From JAPLJC01 sp963697965 (GTDB taxonomy: Bacteria > Desulfobacterota > Desulfobaccia > Desulfobaccales > 0-14-0-80-60-11): a stretch of DNA of 64,000 bases. The notes beneath the pieces are model-generated. The model saw only the letters and a list, made by a program, of their open reading frames with translations. It ran no database searches and was not told where the DNA came from. The stretch covers positions 2,480,001 to 2,544,000 of the forward strand of contig OY969108.1 in NCBI GenBank assembly GCA_963697965.1, given 5' to 3'. This document shows, in pieces, positions 37,395-46,716 of the stretch. Position 1 is the stretch's first letter. Every line of letters begins with the position of its first letter. Both the position numbers and the translations under genes were made by a program.

Positions 37395-38648
37395 ATGCGC
37401 CAGCCGGAATTCGAGGCCATGGACCGGGAGGAGTTGGAACTGCTGCAGCTGGAAAGGCTCCAGTCCACTTTGACCCGGGCTTACCGACAGGTGCAATGCT
37501 ACCGCCAGCAGTTCGACCGCCTGGGACTGCGCCCCGAAGCCGTTCGCAGTCCCGCCGACTTGAGCCGCCTGCCGTTCACCACCCGGGACGACCTTTCGGA
37601 GAATTATCCCTATGGCATGTTCGCCGTGCCTTTGCGGGACATCGTCCGCATCCAGTCCTCCCCCGGCACGACGCAACGCCCCCTGGTGGTGGGCTACGCC
37701 TCCCAGGACGTGAAACTCTGGCTGGGGCTCCTGGCTCGCCTGTACGCCGCTTCCGGGGTGACCCCGGAGGATATCTTGCAAATAATCCTGCCGCCGGGTC
37801 TGGCCAACTGGCGCCGGGACTTGCAGGCCGGGGCGGAGCACCTGGGGGCCTCGGTGATCCCCGCGGCCAGCCTCAGCTTTGCCAAGCAGCTTATGGTAAT
37901 GCGGGATTACCGGACCTCGATACTCGTCACCACCCCCTCCCTGGCTCGGCACCTGCTGACGGTGATGGAGCGCATGGACCTGACCGCCGCGGCCTTGAGC
38001 CTGCGGGTGGCGCTGCTGGTAGCCGCGCCCCTGGACCTGGAGGTGCGCCGGGAGATTGAGGCCGGCTTTCAGATCCAGGTGGCCACCGCCTACGGCATCA
38101 CCGAAGTGATGGGACCGGGACTGGCCTTCAGTTGCGGCCAGGGGGAGGGTCTCCACTTCTCCGAAGACCACTTCTACCCGGAGATCATCGACCCGAAGAG
38201 CCTCGTGCCGGTCCCCGCCGGCGCTCCCGGCGAGCTGGTCATCACCACGCTCAGCACCGTGGCCTTTCCCCTGGTGCGCTTTCGCAGCGGCGACTTGACT
38301 TCGCTGCTCGCCACCCCCTGCCCTTGTGGCCGCAGCCTGGTGCGCCTGGGGGAGATCACCGGCCGCACCGACCCCATCTTTTCGGTGGGAGGCATCAAGG
38401 TGCACCCGGACCAGATCGAAGCGCTCCTTAAGGAAGTCATGGATGGCTTTCTGCCCCAGTACCGCCGCCGGGTGGTGGCGGAAGAGGGGTTGGAGGTCCT
38501 GGAAATCGACCTGATCGCGGCAGAGATCTTTTTTTCCGATGAGGTCAAGGCCCTGGAGGGACTGTGCCGCCGGGCCCGGCGCCACCTCCAGGAAAACCTG
38601 GGCATCGATGCCCGAATTACCTTGAAAGAGATGACAGGTGTGGGGTAA
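37395..38648 (+). CDS. Degenerate PaaK-like protein
   Basis: The 417-residue protein aligns over its length with the PaaK at 30012: RLPFTTRDDLSENYPYGMF, TAYGITEVMGPG, ELVITTLSTV, CPCGRS and GGIKVHPDQIEALL. The P-loop reads SSPGTTQRPLVV (88-99) in place of SSGTTGKP. The YGYGLFTGG block is replaced by PPGLANWRRD. The C-terminus stops at LKEMTGVG without the SEGKAKR catalytic lysine motif. It may therefore bind an aryl-CoA or nucleotide without adenylating, acting as a regulator or partner. A GGAGG site precedes ATG 37395. Confidence 0.85.
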   Translation: MRQPEFEAMDREELELLQLERLQSTLTRAYRQVQCYRQQFDRLGLRPEAVRSPADLSRLPFTTRDDLSENYPYGMFAVPLRDIVRIQSSPGTTQRPLVVGYASQDVKLWLGLLARLYAASGVTPEDILQIILPPGLANWRRDLQAGAEHLGASVIPAASLSFAKQLMVMRDYRTSILVTTPSLARHLLTVMERMDLTAAALSLRVALLVAAPLDLEVRREIEAGFQIQVATAYGITEVMGPGLAFSCGQGEGLHFSEDHFYPEIIDPKSLVPVPAGAPGELVITTLSTVAFPLVRFRSGDLTSLLATPCPCGRSLVRLGEITGRTDPIFSVGGIKVHPDQIEALLKEVMDGFLPQYRRRVVAEEGLEVLEIDLIAAEIFFSDEVKALEGLCRRARRHLQENLGIDARITLKEMTGVG

Positions 38649-38721
38649 ATATCAAAGGATCAGTCTTGGCTCGGAGCCGGTATCCAAAAAAAATCGGGGA
38701 ATCAGCGAGGAGGAGATAGAA

Positions 38722-39861
38722 ATGGCAAGGGTTCGCGGGGTTCTGGTGGTTGGCCTGGGAATGCTAATGTTGACCGCTCTTTCGGCCTGTGGACGATCCC
38801 CCAAAACCGTCAGAATGGGCACGGTGATGCGCCTGTCCATCGGCGCCGAGCAAGGCATTCCCTGCCGCCGGGGGGTGGAGATGGCGGTGGCGGAGGTGAA
38901 TCAGGCCGGCGGCATCAACGGCCGTAAGGTGGAGCTGATAGTGGAAGACGAGAAAGATTCCCCCGCGGCCGCGGTCAACGCGGTGCAGAAGCTCATCAAT
39001 GTCGACCAGGTGGTGGCCATTGTCGGTCCCATGACCTCCGGCGCCATGATGGCCGCGGCCAAGACCGCTGAGGACGCCAAGGTGGTGGACATCTCTCCCA
39101 CCGCCACCACCCCGCAGCTCAGCGGCCTGGGGACCTACCTCTACCGGGGCTGCTCCCGCATCGACACCCAGGCCAAGGTCTTGACCAAATGGGTGGCCGA
39201 CAACTGGAAGCCCAAAACCGTGGCCATCTTCTACTCCAACGAACCTTACGGCAAAGGCTCGGATAAGTTCTTCAGCGAGGAATTCGAAAAATTGGGGATC
39301 AAGGTGGTGGACCGGGAGTCCTTCAATCGCGGGGCCCGGGATTTCCAGGCGGAACTCACCAAGATCAAGGCCGCCAACCCCGATATCCTGTTCATTCCCG
39401 GCTACACCCCCGAAACCGCGCCCGCCGCGGCCCAGGCCCGGCATTTGGGGATGACCCAGAAGATCCTGGGGGTCTACGGTGATTATGATCTCACCTATAT
39501 CCAGCTGGCCGGAGCGGCCGCGGAGGGGCACGTCATCGGCGGCGAGTATGACGAGGCCTACGACACCCCGAAGAATCAGAGTTTCAAGAAAAATTACCAG
39601 GAACTGACCCAGAAGAATCACGATCCCTACAATCTCATGTTCGCCGCGCTCGGCTACGACTCCGCCTCCATGATCCTGGAGGGCATGAAGAAAAACGGGC
39701 CCACCTCCGAGGGCATCAAGAATTACCTGGACAACGTCAAGGACTTCGACGGAGTCACCGGCAAGCTCTCCTTCGACAAGACCCACGACATCGCCCGGGC
39801 CGGCACCGAAGGGGTCTATGTCCTGGAGGTCCAGAACGGCAAGTACGTCAGGGTGAAGTAG
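38722..39861 (+). CDS. ABC substrate-binding lipoprotein (LivJ type), second copy
   Basis: The 379-residue protein has a lipobox-like LTALSAC near residue 17. A type I binding fold follows: VRMGTVMRLSIGAEQGIPCR, EVNQAGGINGRKVELIVEDE, VVAIVGPMTSGAMM, IDTQAKVLTKWV and FAALGYDSASMI. It differs clearly from the first binding protein, so the single LivHMGF permease may serve two ligand ranges. ATG 38722 follows GAGGAGGAG. A hairpin terminator lies 120 nt downstream. Confidence 0.92.
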   Translation: MARVRGVLVVGLGMLMLTALSACGRSPKTVRMGTVMRLSIGAEQGIPCRRGVEMAVAEVNQAGGINGRKVELIVEDEKDSPAAAVNAVQKLINVDQVVAIVGPMTSGAMMAAAKTAEDAKVVDISPTATTPQLSGLGTYLYRGCSRIDTQAKVLTKWVADNWKPKTVAIFYSNEPYGKGSDKFFSEEFEKLGIKVVDRESFNRGARDFQAELTKIKAANPDILFIPGYTPETAPAAAQARHLGMTQKILGVYGDYDLTYIQLAGAAAEGHVIGGEYDEAYDTPKNQSFKKNYQELTQKNHDPYNLMFAALGYDSASMILEGMKKNGPTSEGIKNYLDNVKDFDGVTGKLSFDKTHDIARAGTEGVYVLEVQNGKYVRVK

Positions 39862-39982
39862 AGCCTGCGGGGTTCGTGGCCGGGTAAAGTTGTTTCCCAG
39901 GAGTTAGGCCTCAAATTGGAATTGCGCGCCGGGTCTGCCTCGGTTATACTGGATTGCAGATCCATTGGCCGAGTCAGCAACC

Positions 39983-40012
39983 TCGGGAGGGAACGACCCT
40001 CCCGATAATTTT
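39983..40012 (+). terminator. Probable rho-independent terminator of the liv cluster
   Basis: TCGGGAGGG (39983-39991), loop AACGA and CCCTCCCGA (39997-40005) form a perfect 9-bp stem followed by TAATTTTG. It is placed between the second binding-protein gene and metV, closing the transport cluster. Confidence 0.75.
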
Positions 40013-40038
40013 GTCATTACTGGTAAGGGAAGGGAATT

Positions 40039-40713
40039 ATGGTAGTCGGGGAAAGAAAACCGCTCGCCGAGATCAAGGAGATGGTGCGTCCCTATAAGAA
40101 GATCCTGGTGGCCGGGTGCGAAACCTGTACCGCCGAGTCCATGAGCGGTGGCCGCAAGCAGGTGGCCGAGCTGGCCGCGGCGCTGGAAATGGCCTTCCGC
40201 CTGGAAGGGCAGAAACTGGAGGTCCTGGAAATCAGCGTTGACCGCCAGTGCATCCACGAGTTTCTGCTGGACGTCATCGACCAGGCCGAGGGGGTGGAGG
40301 CGGTGGTCTCCATCGCCTGCGGCGCCGGTATTCAGAGCATCGCCGAACGCCTGCCGGGGAAGCCGGTTTACCCGGGGTTGAATACCCTGTTCATCGGGGA
40401 GACTTCGGCTGCCGGCCTCTGGCAGGAACGCTGTCAGGGATGCGGCGACTGCGTGCTGGGCATCACCGGCGGCCTCTGCCCTGTGACCCGCTGCGCCAAG
40501 GGCCTCCTCAACGGCCCCTGCGGCGGCTCCCAGGGCGGCAAGTGCGAGGTGTCGGCGACGCTTAAGTGCGACGTTCCCTGCGTCTGGGCCATGATCTACG
40601 ACCGCCTCAGCCAGTTGGGGAACCTGCAAAGCCTCATGGAATACCGCCCGCCCAAGGACTGGCGCCTCGGGGGCGCCATCGGCCCCCGCCAGTTGGTGCG
40701 GCGCAACGTCTGA
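40039..40713 (+). CDS. metV: MetV-type methylenetetrahydrofolate reductase C-terminal-domain protein
   Basis: The 224-residue protein has two cysteine sets: GCETCTAES (C27, C30) and a dense C-terminal set (C132, C135, C138, C147, C152, C161, C169, C177, C181) in CQGCGDC, GGLCPVTRC and NGPCGGSQGGKC. This matches MetV, the iron-sulfur/zinc partner of methylene-THF reductase MetF in the Wood-Ljungdahl pathway. metF normally lies beside it but is absent here; the gene is flanked by two terminators. AAGGGAAGG precedes ATG 40039. It may work with a MetF encoded elsewhere. Confidence 0.85.
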   Translation: MVVGERKPLAEIKEMVRPYKKILVAGCETCTAESMSGGRKQVAELAAALEMAFRLEGQKLEVLEISVDRQCIHEFLLDVIDQAEGVEAVVSIACGAGIQSIAERLPGKPVYPGLNTLFIGETSAAGLWQERCQGCGDCVLGITGGLCPVTRCAKGLLNGPCGGSQGGKCEVSATLKCDVPCVWAMIYDRLSQLGNLQSLMEYRPPKDWRLGGAIGPRQLVRRNV

Positions 40714-40741
40714 TTCCCTTTGAGATAAATATGCCTGAGAG

Positions 40742-40771
40742 AGGCCGGCAGGAGCTGTCGGCCTTTTTGTT
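40742..40771 (+). terminator. Rho-independent terminator of metV
   Basis: AGGCCGGCAG and CTGTCGGCCT form a 10-bp stem with one G-U pair around a GAG triloop, followed directly by TTTTTGTTTTTT. It lies 30 nt after the metV stop. Confidence 0.93.
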
Positions 40772-40988
40772 TTTTGGTCCTTCCCCGCCGTTCCCTTTTT
40801 CTCCGTCCCGTCCCATTAAATTATTGCATTTTTGTCCGAGTCGGCTATTCTGAAACCAGGTAAATGTTCACTGGCCGCCAAGTCGGGGGTTGGCCGTTGG
40901 CTGAATTTGCGGGAGAGGAGGTGAAGGGGTCACCGCCAAAAATCGCAACCTTCCCGTCTTAACAGCATGAGAAATGGAGGATGAGAAG

Positions 40989-42372
40989 ATGGTTGACAAA
41001 AAAAAAGCAGTTCCACCGGCCCCCACCCAGATGGGTTGGAAAGAGCTGTACTTAAAGGAAGACTGGTGGGCGATTTATCTGGGGATCGGCCTCATGTTGC
41101 TCACCCTCATCGCCTTCTTAATGGGCAGCAACGCCATCAAATTACTGTTCATCAACCCCGGTGGCGTCAAGTGGACCACCTTTGGCCAACTGCTGGCCCA
41201 TTATCAGCAAAATATCCACCTTTATCTGCTCCAGCTCCTGTTCTGGCTGGTGATCTTCGCCATCAGCACCAAGATCATGGGCATCAAACAGTCGCAGTTC
41301 ATTCCCAGCTTCATAATCTTATACATCCTGTCGTTAATCATGTTCTCCATCAGCGGCTGGGCCAATGCGGCCAAGTTTAACCTCGAACCTCCCCTGGTCG
41401 CCCTCATTATCGGTCTCATACTGGCAAACCTCATTACCCTGCCCAAATGGCTGGACTCCGGTTTCCGGGTGGAATACTACATCAAGACCGGCATTGTGCT
41501 GCTGGGCGCCACTTTTCCCATCACCCTGATTGTCACCGCCGGACCCATCGCCCTGCTGCAGGCCACCATCATTCTCGGTCACCACCTGTATAGTCATCTA
41601 TTTCGTCGCCACCAAGGTTTTCGGGCTGGATAAGAGATTGTCCTCAGTCATCGGCGTGGGCGGCGCGGTCTGCGGGGTCTCGGCCTCCATGGCCATCGCC
41701 AGTTCGGTGAAGGCTAAGAAGGAAGACCTCTACACCTCGGTCACCCTGGTGGTGGTTTGGGCGCTGGTGATGATTATCGTCCTGCCCTTCGTCTCCAAGC
41801 TCCTGAGCCTGGCCCCCGGTGTCGCCGGGGCCTGGATCGGCACCTCGGAATTTGCCGACGCCGCCGGTTTCGCCGCGGCCAGCGCCTATGGCAAGATGGC
41901 CGGCAATGAAAGCGCCGCCATGCAGGGATTTACCCTCATGAAGGTCATCGGCCGGGATATGTGGATCGGCATCTGGTCCTTCTTTTTTGCCATGGTTGCC
42001 TGCTTGAAATGGGAGAAGGAGGAATGCGGGGTGAGGCCCAGCGCCATGGAGATCTGGTGGCGCTTCCCCAAATTTGTCATCGGCTTTTTCCTGGCGACCA
42101 TCCTGATGACCATATTCACCGCCGGCTACACCACCGCCTTTTTCAACAGCACCGTTAAGCCCAACCTGATTATGCCGCTGGTCTCCATCCGTTCCTGGAT
42201 CTTTATCTTCTGCTTCCTGAGCATCGGTCTCAGCACCCGCTTCCGGGAACTCAAGGCCGCCGGCTGGAAACCTTTCGCCGCCTTTACCAGCGGAGTGGTG
42301 GTCAACGTCGTCCTCGGTTTTATCCTGTCGGTCTTTGTGTTCGGGTCTTACTGGTCGGCATTGGGTAAGTAG
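40989..42372 (+). pseudogene. YeiH-family (UPF0324) putative sulfate exporter, frameshifted
   Basis: Two overlapping frames together give one YeiH-like membrane protein of about 460 residues. The first half (from ATG 40989, GGAGG 8 nt upstream) runs through PPLVALIIGLILANLITLPK and YIKTGIVLLGATFPITLIV. The second resumes at VTTCIVIYFVATKVFGLDKR, then SSVIGVGGAVCGVSASMAIA. Deleting one G at 41577-41578 restores a single frame; otherwise translation ends at 41633. The rest shows no decay, so a sequencing indel or very recent mutation is likely. The family exports or binds anions; sulfate or sulfite is an inferred substrate. Confidence 0.85.
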
Positions 42373-42520
42373 TCTGACTCCGGGGGGGGGGCCGGTCCGC
42401 CGGCCTCCCCGGCCTCACGGGGTCCCGGCAGGGGTATATCGAGCTCTGCCCCAAGATCTCGTGGACGCCAAATAGCGGTATCGCTCTGGCCCACCTCAAG
42501 GCGGGCTGGCGAGTACAGGC

Positions 42521-42733
42521 ATGAAAAATCGCTGTCTTGACTGCCGCTTCTTTAACAACGAGCCGGGCCATGTGGAGCAAGCCTTTCCCGGGCTCACCGT
42601 CCTCAGTTCGGCCTATGCCTCCGTTCGGGCCGACGCCGGCCTCTGCAGCCGGCACGAGATCTTCCTCTCCCCCTGGTATCGCTGCCGGGATTACGAGCCT
42701 CGCCCTTCGCCTCTCATGCGGATCGGTCTTTAG
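42521..42733 (+). CDS. Small Cys-rich protein, unknown
   Basis: The 70-residue protein has CLDCRFF near the start, LCSRHEIF in the middle and RCRDYEPR near the end. This Cys/His pattern could bind zinc or iron-sulfur. The central GLTVLSSAYASVRADAGLC reads like a conserved block, not a chance frame. No name was recognised. It converges on the malic enzyme gene with an 11-nt gap. No strong ribosome site precedes ATG 42521. Confidence 0.55.
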   Translation: MKNRCLDCRFFNNEPGHVEQAFPGLTVLSSAYASVRADAGLCSRHEIFLSPWYRCRDYEPRPSPLMRIGL

Positions 42734-42744
42734 CAAAACCCCAT

Positions 42745-44532
42745 CTAAATGTATCTTTGATACTTAGGCTCATACATCAGAGACTTGATGTAGGCCGGAA
42801 TATCCTCGGGTTCCGGGAGGGTGGCCAGGCCGCGGCGGTAAGCCACTTCCACCACTGCTCTCGCAATGGCGGCCGAAACCTCCCGGATCCTGGCAAGCGG
42901 CGGATAGACCCTGCCTTCCTCCATGTCTGCCGCGGAGACTTCGGAGGCCACGGTCTTTGCCGCCGCCAAAAACATTTCTTCGATGACATGCCTGGCCCCG
43001 CAGGCGATCGCCCCCAGCCCCAGCCCCGGAAAGATATAAACGTTGTTCCCCTGGGACGGCGTCAATTTCTTCCCATCCAGGATAACCGGGTCAAAGGGGC
43101 TGCCGCTGGCAAAAATCGCCCGCCCCCCGGTTGCGGTATAGGCTTCCTCCGCGGTGCACTCGGATTTGGAGGTGGGGTTGGAAAGGGAGAAGACTATGGG
43201 CCGCTCATTAACTTTGGCCATGGCTTCCAGGACGGGCTGGGAAAATAATCCGTGCTTCCCGGAAGCCCCGATAATGGCGGTCGGTTTCAGCGCTTCCACC
43301 ACCTCCTGCAAATTCGAGATGAATTCGTGGTCATGGGCATAAGCGAGTTTACGGCCGCTCAGATCGCTGCGGCCTTTTACCACCAGGCCCTTGGAATCCA
43401 CAAACCAGCACCGCTGCCGGGCCTCCTCCACCGATAATCCTTCAGCCGCCATGGCGGCGACAGTCAGGTCGCCGGTGCCCAGCCCGGCCTCACCGGCCCC
43501 AAAGAACAGAAATCTCTGATCGCCGAGCTTGCCGCCGGTAATGCGTAAGGCCGAGAGGAGTCCGGCCAGGGTCACGGCGGCGGTCCCCTGGATGTCATCA
43601 TTAAAGGTTAAGATGCGCTCCCGGTATTGCTCCAACAGGCGGAAAGCGTTGATATTGGCAAAATCTTCAAATTGAATCAAGGTTCGAGGAAAGACTTCCT
43701 CCACGGCCACAATGAATTCTTCAATAAAATCGTCATAGGCCGCGCCGCGCAGCCGCCTCTGTTTGAGTCCGATATACAAGGGATCATTAAGCAGATCCTC
43801 GTTTTCGGTACCCACGTCGAGGGTCACCGGGAGGCTGAGCGAGGGGTGGACGCCGGCGCAGGCGGTGTAAAGGGCCAGCTTCCCCACCGGAATTCCCATA
43901 CCGTTGGCGCCCAGGTCTCCCAGGCCGAGAATGCGCTCCCCGTCGGTGACCACAATGATGCGGATATCTTCATAAGGCCAGTTCCGCAAAAGTTCAGGCA
44001 TGCGCCCCCGATCTTTTGCCGAAATGAAGATACCCCGGGGCCTGCGAAAAATGTGCCCATATTCGAGGCAGGCTTGGCCTACGGTAGGCGTATAGATAAC
44101 CCGCATCATTTCTTCGATGTAGTCCATGACTACCCGGTAGAACAAGGTCTTATTGCGCTCCTGGAGAGCGATCATGAAGAGGTACTTCTCGATGTCGTTG
44201 GGCTTGGCGCGGAAATTCTCCAGGGTGCGTGTGACCTGCTCTTCCATGGTTTGCAGCCGGGCCGGCAAAAGCCCCCGGATACCCAGGATTTCCCGCTCCT
44301 CTTCGGTGAAGGCCGCGTCTTTATTGAGGACCGGATCCCGGAGCAAGGCCACCCCGGTGGGATAGCCCTGCATCCTGACCAGGATCTTATCTTTGGCTTC
44401 GGCAAATCTACTTTTCTCCAGAACCGCTGCCAGATTCACCAGGTCCAGGAGTCTGGAGACGGATTCCTGGCCCATCAGCTCCCTCTTGATGCGAATAACC
44501 GTGTCATCGCCCTCGATGGTTACCTTGTACAT
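42745..44532 (-). CDS. NAD-dependent malic enzyme
   Basis: The 595-residue protein has the long-form malic enzyme motifs: RVIYTPTVGQACLEYG (catalytic Tyr), RPRGIFIS, VVTDGERILGLGDLGANGMG, FEDFANINAFRLLEQYR, FNDDIQGTAAVTLAGLL, nucleotide fold FFGAGEAGLGTG and FSLSNPTSKSECTAEEAY. It decarboxylates malate to pyruvate. ATG 44532 is preferred because GAGGGGGAGCGGC lies directly upstream on the minus strand. The frame extends 32 codons further without support. About 50 N-terminal residues (MYKVTIEGDDTVIRIKREL) precede the usual domain. Confidence 0.93.
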   Translation of the reverse strand: MYKVTIEGDDTVIRIKRELMGQESVSRLLDLVNLAAVLEKSRFAEAKDKILVRMQGYPTGVALLRDPVLNKDAAFTEEEREILGIRGLLPARLQTMEEQVTRTLENFRAKPNDIEKYLFMIALQERNKTLFYRVVMDYIEEMMRVIYTPTVGQACLEYGHIFRRPRGIFISAKDRGRMPELLRNWPYEDIRIIVVTDGERILGLGDLGANGMGIPVGKLALYTACAGVHPSLSLPVTLDVGTENEDLLNDPLYIGLKQRRLRGAAYDDFIEEFIVAVEEVFPRTLIQFEDFANINAFRLLEQYRERILTFNDDIQGTAAVTLAGLLSALRITGGKLGDQRFLFFGAGEAGLGTGDLTVAAMAAEGLSVEEARQRCWFVDSKGLVVKGRSDLSGRKLAYAHDHEFISNLQEVVEALKPTAIIGASGKHGLFSQPVLEAMAKVNERPIVFSLSNPTSKSECTAEEAYTATGGRAIFASGSPFDPVILDGKKLTPSQGNNVYIFPGLGLGAIACGARHVIEEMFLAAAKTVASEVSAADMEEGRVYPPLARIREVSAAIARAVVEVAYRRGLATLPEPEDIPAYIKSLMYEPKYQRYI

Positions 44533-45282
44533 GCCGCTCCCCCTCTTAACTATTTTGATTAACGACTGCAGGCGGCCCGGGCCACGGGGCCTCCGGGAGG
44601 ACGCCTGGGAAATTTCCCGGGAAGGCATTGAACTCGGGCGAGCTGGTGATAACTTTAAACTTAAGGGCGGCTGATATTCAAATCAATGCGGAAAATGTGG
44701 AAATCCCGGCCCGCGGCCCCAAGTCATGAGCCCAAAGGATCGGCAAAGATGTCTTGGAGATGCTGGAGGCTGCAACCAAGAATCTCCAGGTCGGCCCCGC
44801 TGAAGAGAATTGCGCCTTGGGGGCCGACTAGGTGCGGCTCTTTCTGGAGATGAAGGCGGTAGCGGCAAGGATTTAATACCAAGCTCCATCAAAAGGAGAT
44901 TTTCGTAAGGGCGGACCCAGGTGTCCCCCCGCAGGGCGCACCCAATTGTAGGGGCGGACCCACGTGTCCGCCCCCGGAAGGATATTTCTAATTCTTTGGA
45001 CTGCTGCTTGAAACCTCTGCGAATGTCCGCATTTTTGTCATTCTGAGGAAGCGCCGCGACCGCAGAATCTCGTCATTACGTGTAATACGAGATCCTTCGC
45101 TTTATATAAAGATGTAGCGCCGGCGCCCTCGCCAGCCGCGGGAACCACCGAGGGCGGCGGTTCCACATTTTCGCTTTTCGGGGTGGCCGTCAGGTCATGA
45201 TGCCTCGCTCCGGATGACCAAAAGGTCTTTTCCCGGAGGTCGCAACCTGGCATAATCTGCCCTGATCGAGAAGGAGAGAAAT
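44533..45282. other. Intergenic stretch with palindrome and interrupted repeat
   Basis: The 750 nt separate divergent malic enzyme and aldehyde dehydrogenase genes. They hold a TAGGGGCG palindrome with an ACGT core (44948-44975) and an interrupted copy of the CATTCTGAG repeat (45037-45240). The part 44650-44900 has no credible gene; a short frame there lacks start and codon support. AAGGAGAG just before 45283 serves the dehydrogenase. Confidence 0.55.
45037..45240 (+). repeat. CATTCTGAG repeat, copy 1, interrupted
   Basis: GTCATTCTGAGGAAGCGCCG, AGAATCTCGTCATTACGTGT and ATACGAGATCCTTCGCT match 46717-46785. After about 45107 some 95 nt of unrelated sequence intervene, and the repeat resumes at CCTCGCTCCGGATGACC then AAAGGTCTTTTCCCGGAG. 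Copy 2 is continuous at the same place. Confidence 0.75.
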
Positions 45283-46701
45283 ATGGCAAGGGGTTGTTTC
45301 ATCAACAATGAATGGGTGGAAACCGGAGAGCAGCTCCCGGTCCTCTCTCCCTGGTCCGGGGAAACGCTGGCTCAGGTATCCCTGGCCGGGGAAGAGCAGT
45401 GGGAAGCTGCCCTGGCCGCGGCGCAAAAGGCGGCCATCACTTTTAAAACTTTCTCCAGCCTGGAGCGCCGGCAGCTGCTGGAAAAGCTGGCGGCGGGGGT
45501 CGAGGCCCGCCAGGAGGAATTGGCCCAGACCATCGTGGCCGAAGGGGGCAAGCCCATCACTTACGCCCGGGCCGAGATGGGCCGCGGGGCGCTCACCCTG
45601 GGCCTGGCGGCGGAGGAGGCAGCCAGGGTCGGCGGGGAGGTCATTCCCCTCGATTCGACCGCGGCCAGCCGGGGCCGTTGGGGCATTACCCGGCGCTTTC
45701 CCCTGGGCCCGGTCCTGGGTATCAGCCCCTTTAATTTCCCCTTCAACCTGGTGGCCCACAAGGTCGGGCCGGCCCTGGCCGCGGGCAACCCCATCATCGT
45801 CAAGCCCGCCTCGGCTACCCCGCTTACCGCACTCTCACTGGCGGAAATCTATGAGCAAGCCGGTCTTCTCCCCGGGGGGTTGCAGGTCCTGCCCAGCCAA
45901 TCCCGGGTGACGGAGAAGTATGCAGCCGATGAGCGCCTCCAGGCCCTCTCCTTTACCGGCAGCGCCGCGGTGGGCTGGCGCCTCAAAAGTCTGGCGGGGC
46001 GCAAGAAGGTCATCCTGGAGTTGGGGGGCAACGCCGCCTGCATCGTGGACCGGGACGCCGACCTGGACCTGGCCGCCGCCCGGCTCACCATCGGCGCCTT
46101 TTACCACGCCGGGCAGGTGTGCATCGCCACCAAGCGTCTCCTGGTGCACCGGGATATTTACCAGGATTTTAGAGATATTTTTCTCAGGACCGTGCAGGAG
46201 AAGGCGGTGGCCGGGGACCCGAGCCGGGAAGAAACCCTGGTGGGGCCTTTTATCGACGCCGGGGCCGCGGCCAGGGTCAGGCAGTGCGTCCAGGAAGCCC
46301 TGGGAGCCGGGGCGCGCCTGGCCGCCGGTGGCATGGGAGAGGGCAATCTCATGCCGGCCACGGTACTGGAGGGGGTGGGCCGGGATCTTAGGGTTTGGAA
46401 GGAAGAGGTTTTCGGACCGGTGGTGGTGATGGCGCCCTTCGCCGAATTCTCCGAGGCGCTTAAAATGGCCAACGACACGATCTACGGATTGCAGGCCGGG
46501 GTCTTCACTCGGACCCTGGCCCACGCCTGGGAGGCCTTCGAGACCCTGGAAGTGGGCGGGGTAATCATCAACGAGGTTCCGGCCTTCCGGGTGGACAACA
46601 TGCCCTATGGCGGGGTCAAGGCCTCTGGTTTCGGCCGGGAGGGCCTGCGCTACGCGGTGGAGGAACTGACCGAACTGCGGCTGCTGGCCCTGCACGCCTG
46701 A
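45283..46701 (+). CDS. NAD(P)-dependent aldehyde dehydrogenase
   Basis: The 472-residue protein has ALDH motifs: GISPFNFPFNLVAHKVGPAL, NPIIVKPASATPLTAL, SFTGSAAVGW, general base Glu246 in VILELGGNAA, catalytic Cys280 in AGQVCIATKRLLV, and EEVFGPVVV. The C-terminal FRVDNMPYGGVKASGFGREG is typical of the lactaldehyde, succinic-semialdehyde or glyceraldehyde-3-phosphate group. The substrate is unresolved. AAGGAG is well placed before ATG 45283. Similar repeats flank the gene on both sides in the same orientation. Confidence 0.92.
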   Translation: MARGCFINNEWVETGEQLPVLSPWSGETLAQVSLAGEEQWEAALAAAQKAAITFKTFSSLERRQLLEKLAAGVEARQEELAQTIVAEGGKPITYARAEMGRGALTLGLAAEEAARVGGEVIPLDSTAASRGRWGITRRFPLGPVLGISPFNFPFNLVAHKVGPALAAGNPIIVKPASATPLTALSLAEIYEQAGLLPGGLQVLPSQSRVTEKYAADERLQALSFTGSAAVGWRLKSLAGRKKVILELGGNAACIVDRDADLDLAAARLTIGAFYHAGQVCIATKRLLVHRDIYQDFRDIFLRTVQEKAVAGDPSREETLVGPFIDAGAAARVRQCVQEALGAGARLAAGGMGEGNLMPATVLEGVGRDLRVWKEEVFGPVVVMAPFAEFSEALKMANDTIYGLQAGVFTRTLAHAWEAFETLEVGGVIINEVPAFRVDNMPYGGVKASGFGREGLRYAVEELTELRLLALHA

Positions 46702-46716
46702 TATCCAGTTGAGAAA

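Noticed and set aside
40860..40985. Riboswitch upstream of the YeiH-type gene
   Set aside because: GC-rich hairpin potential exists but no known consensus could be matched by eye.
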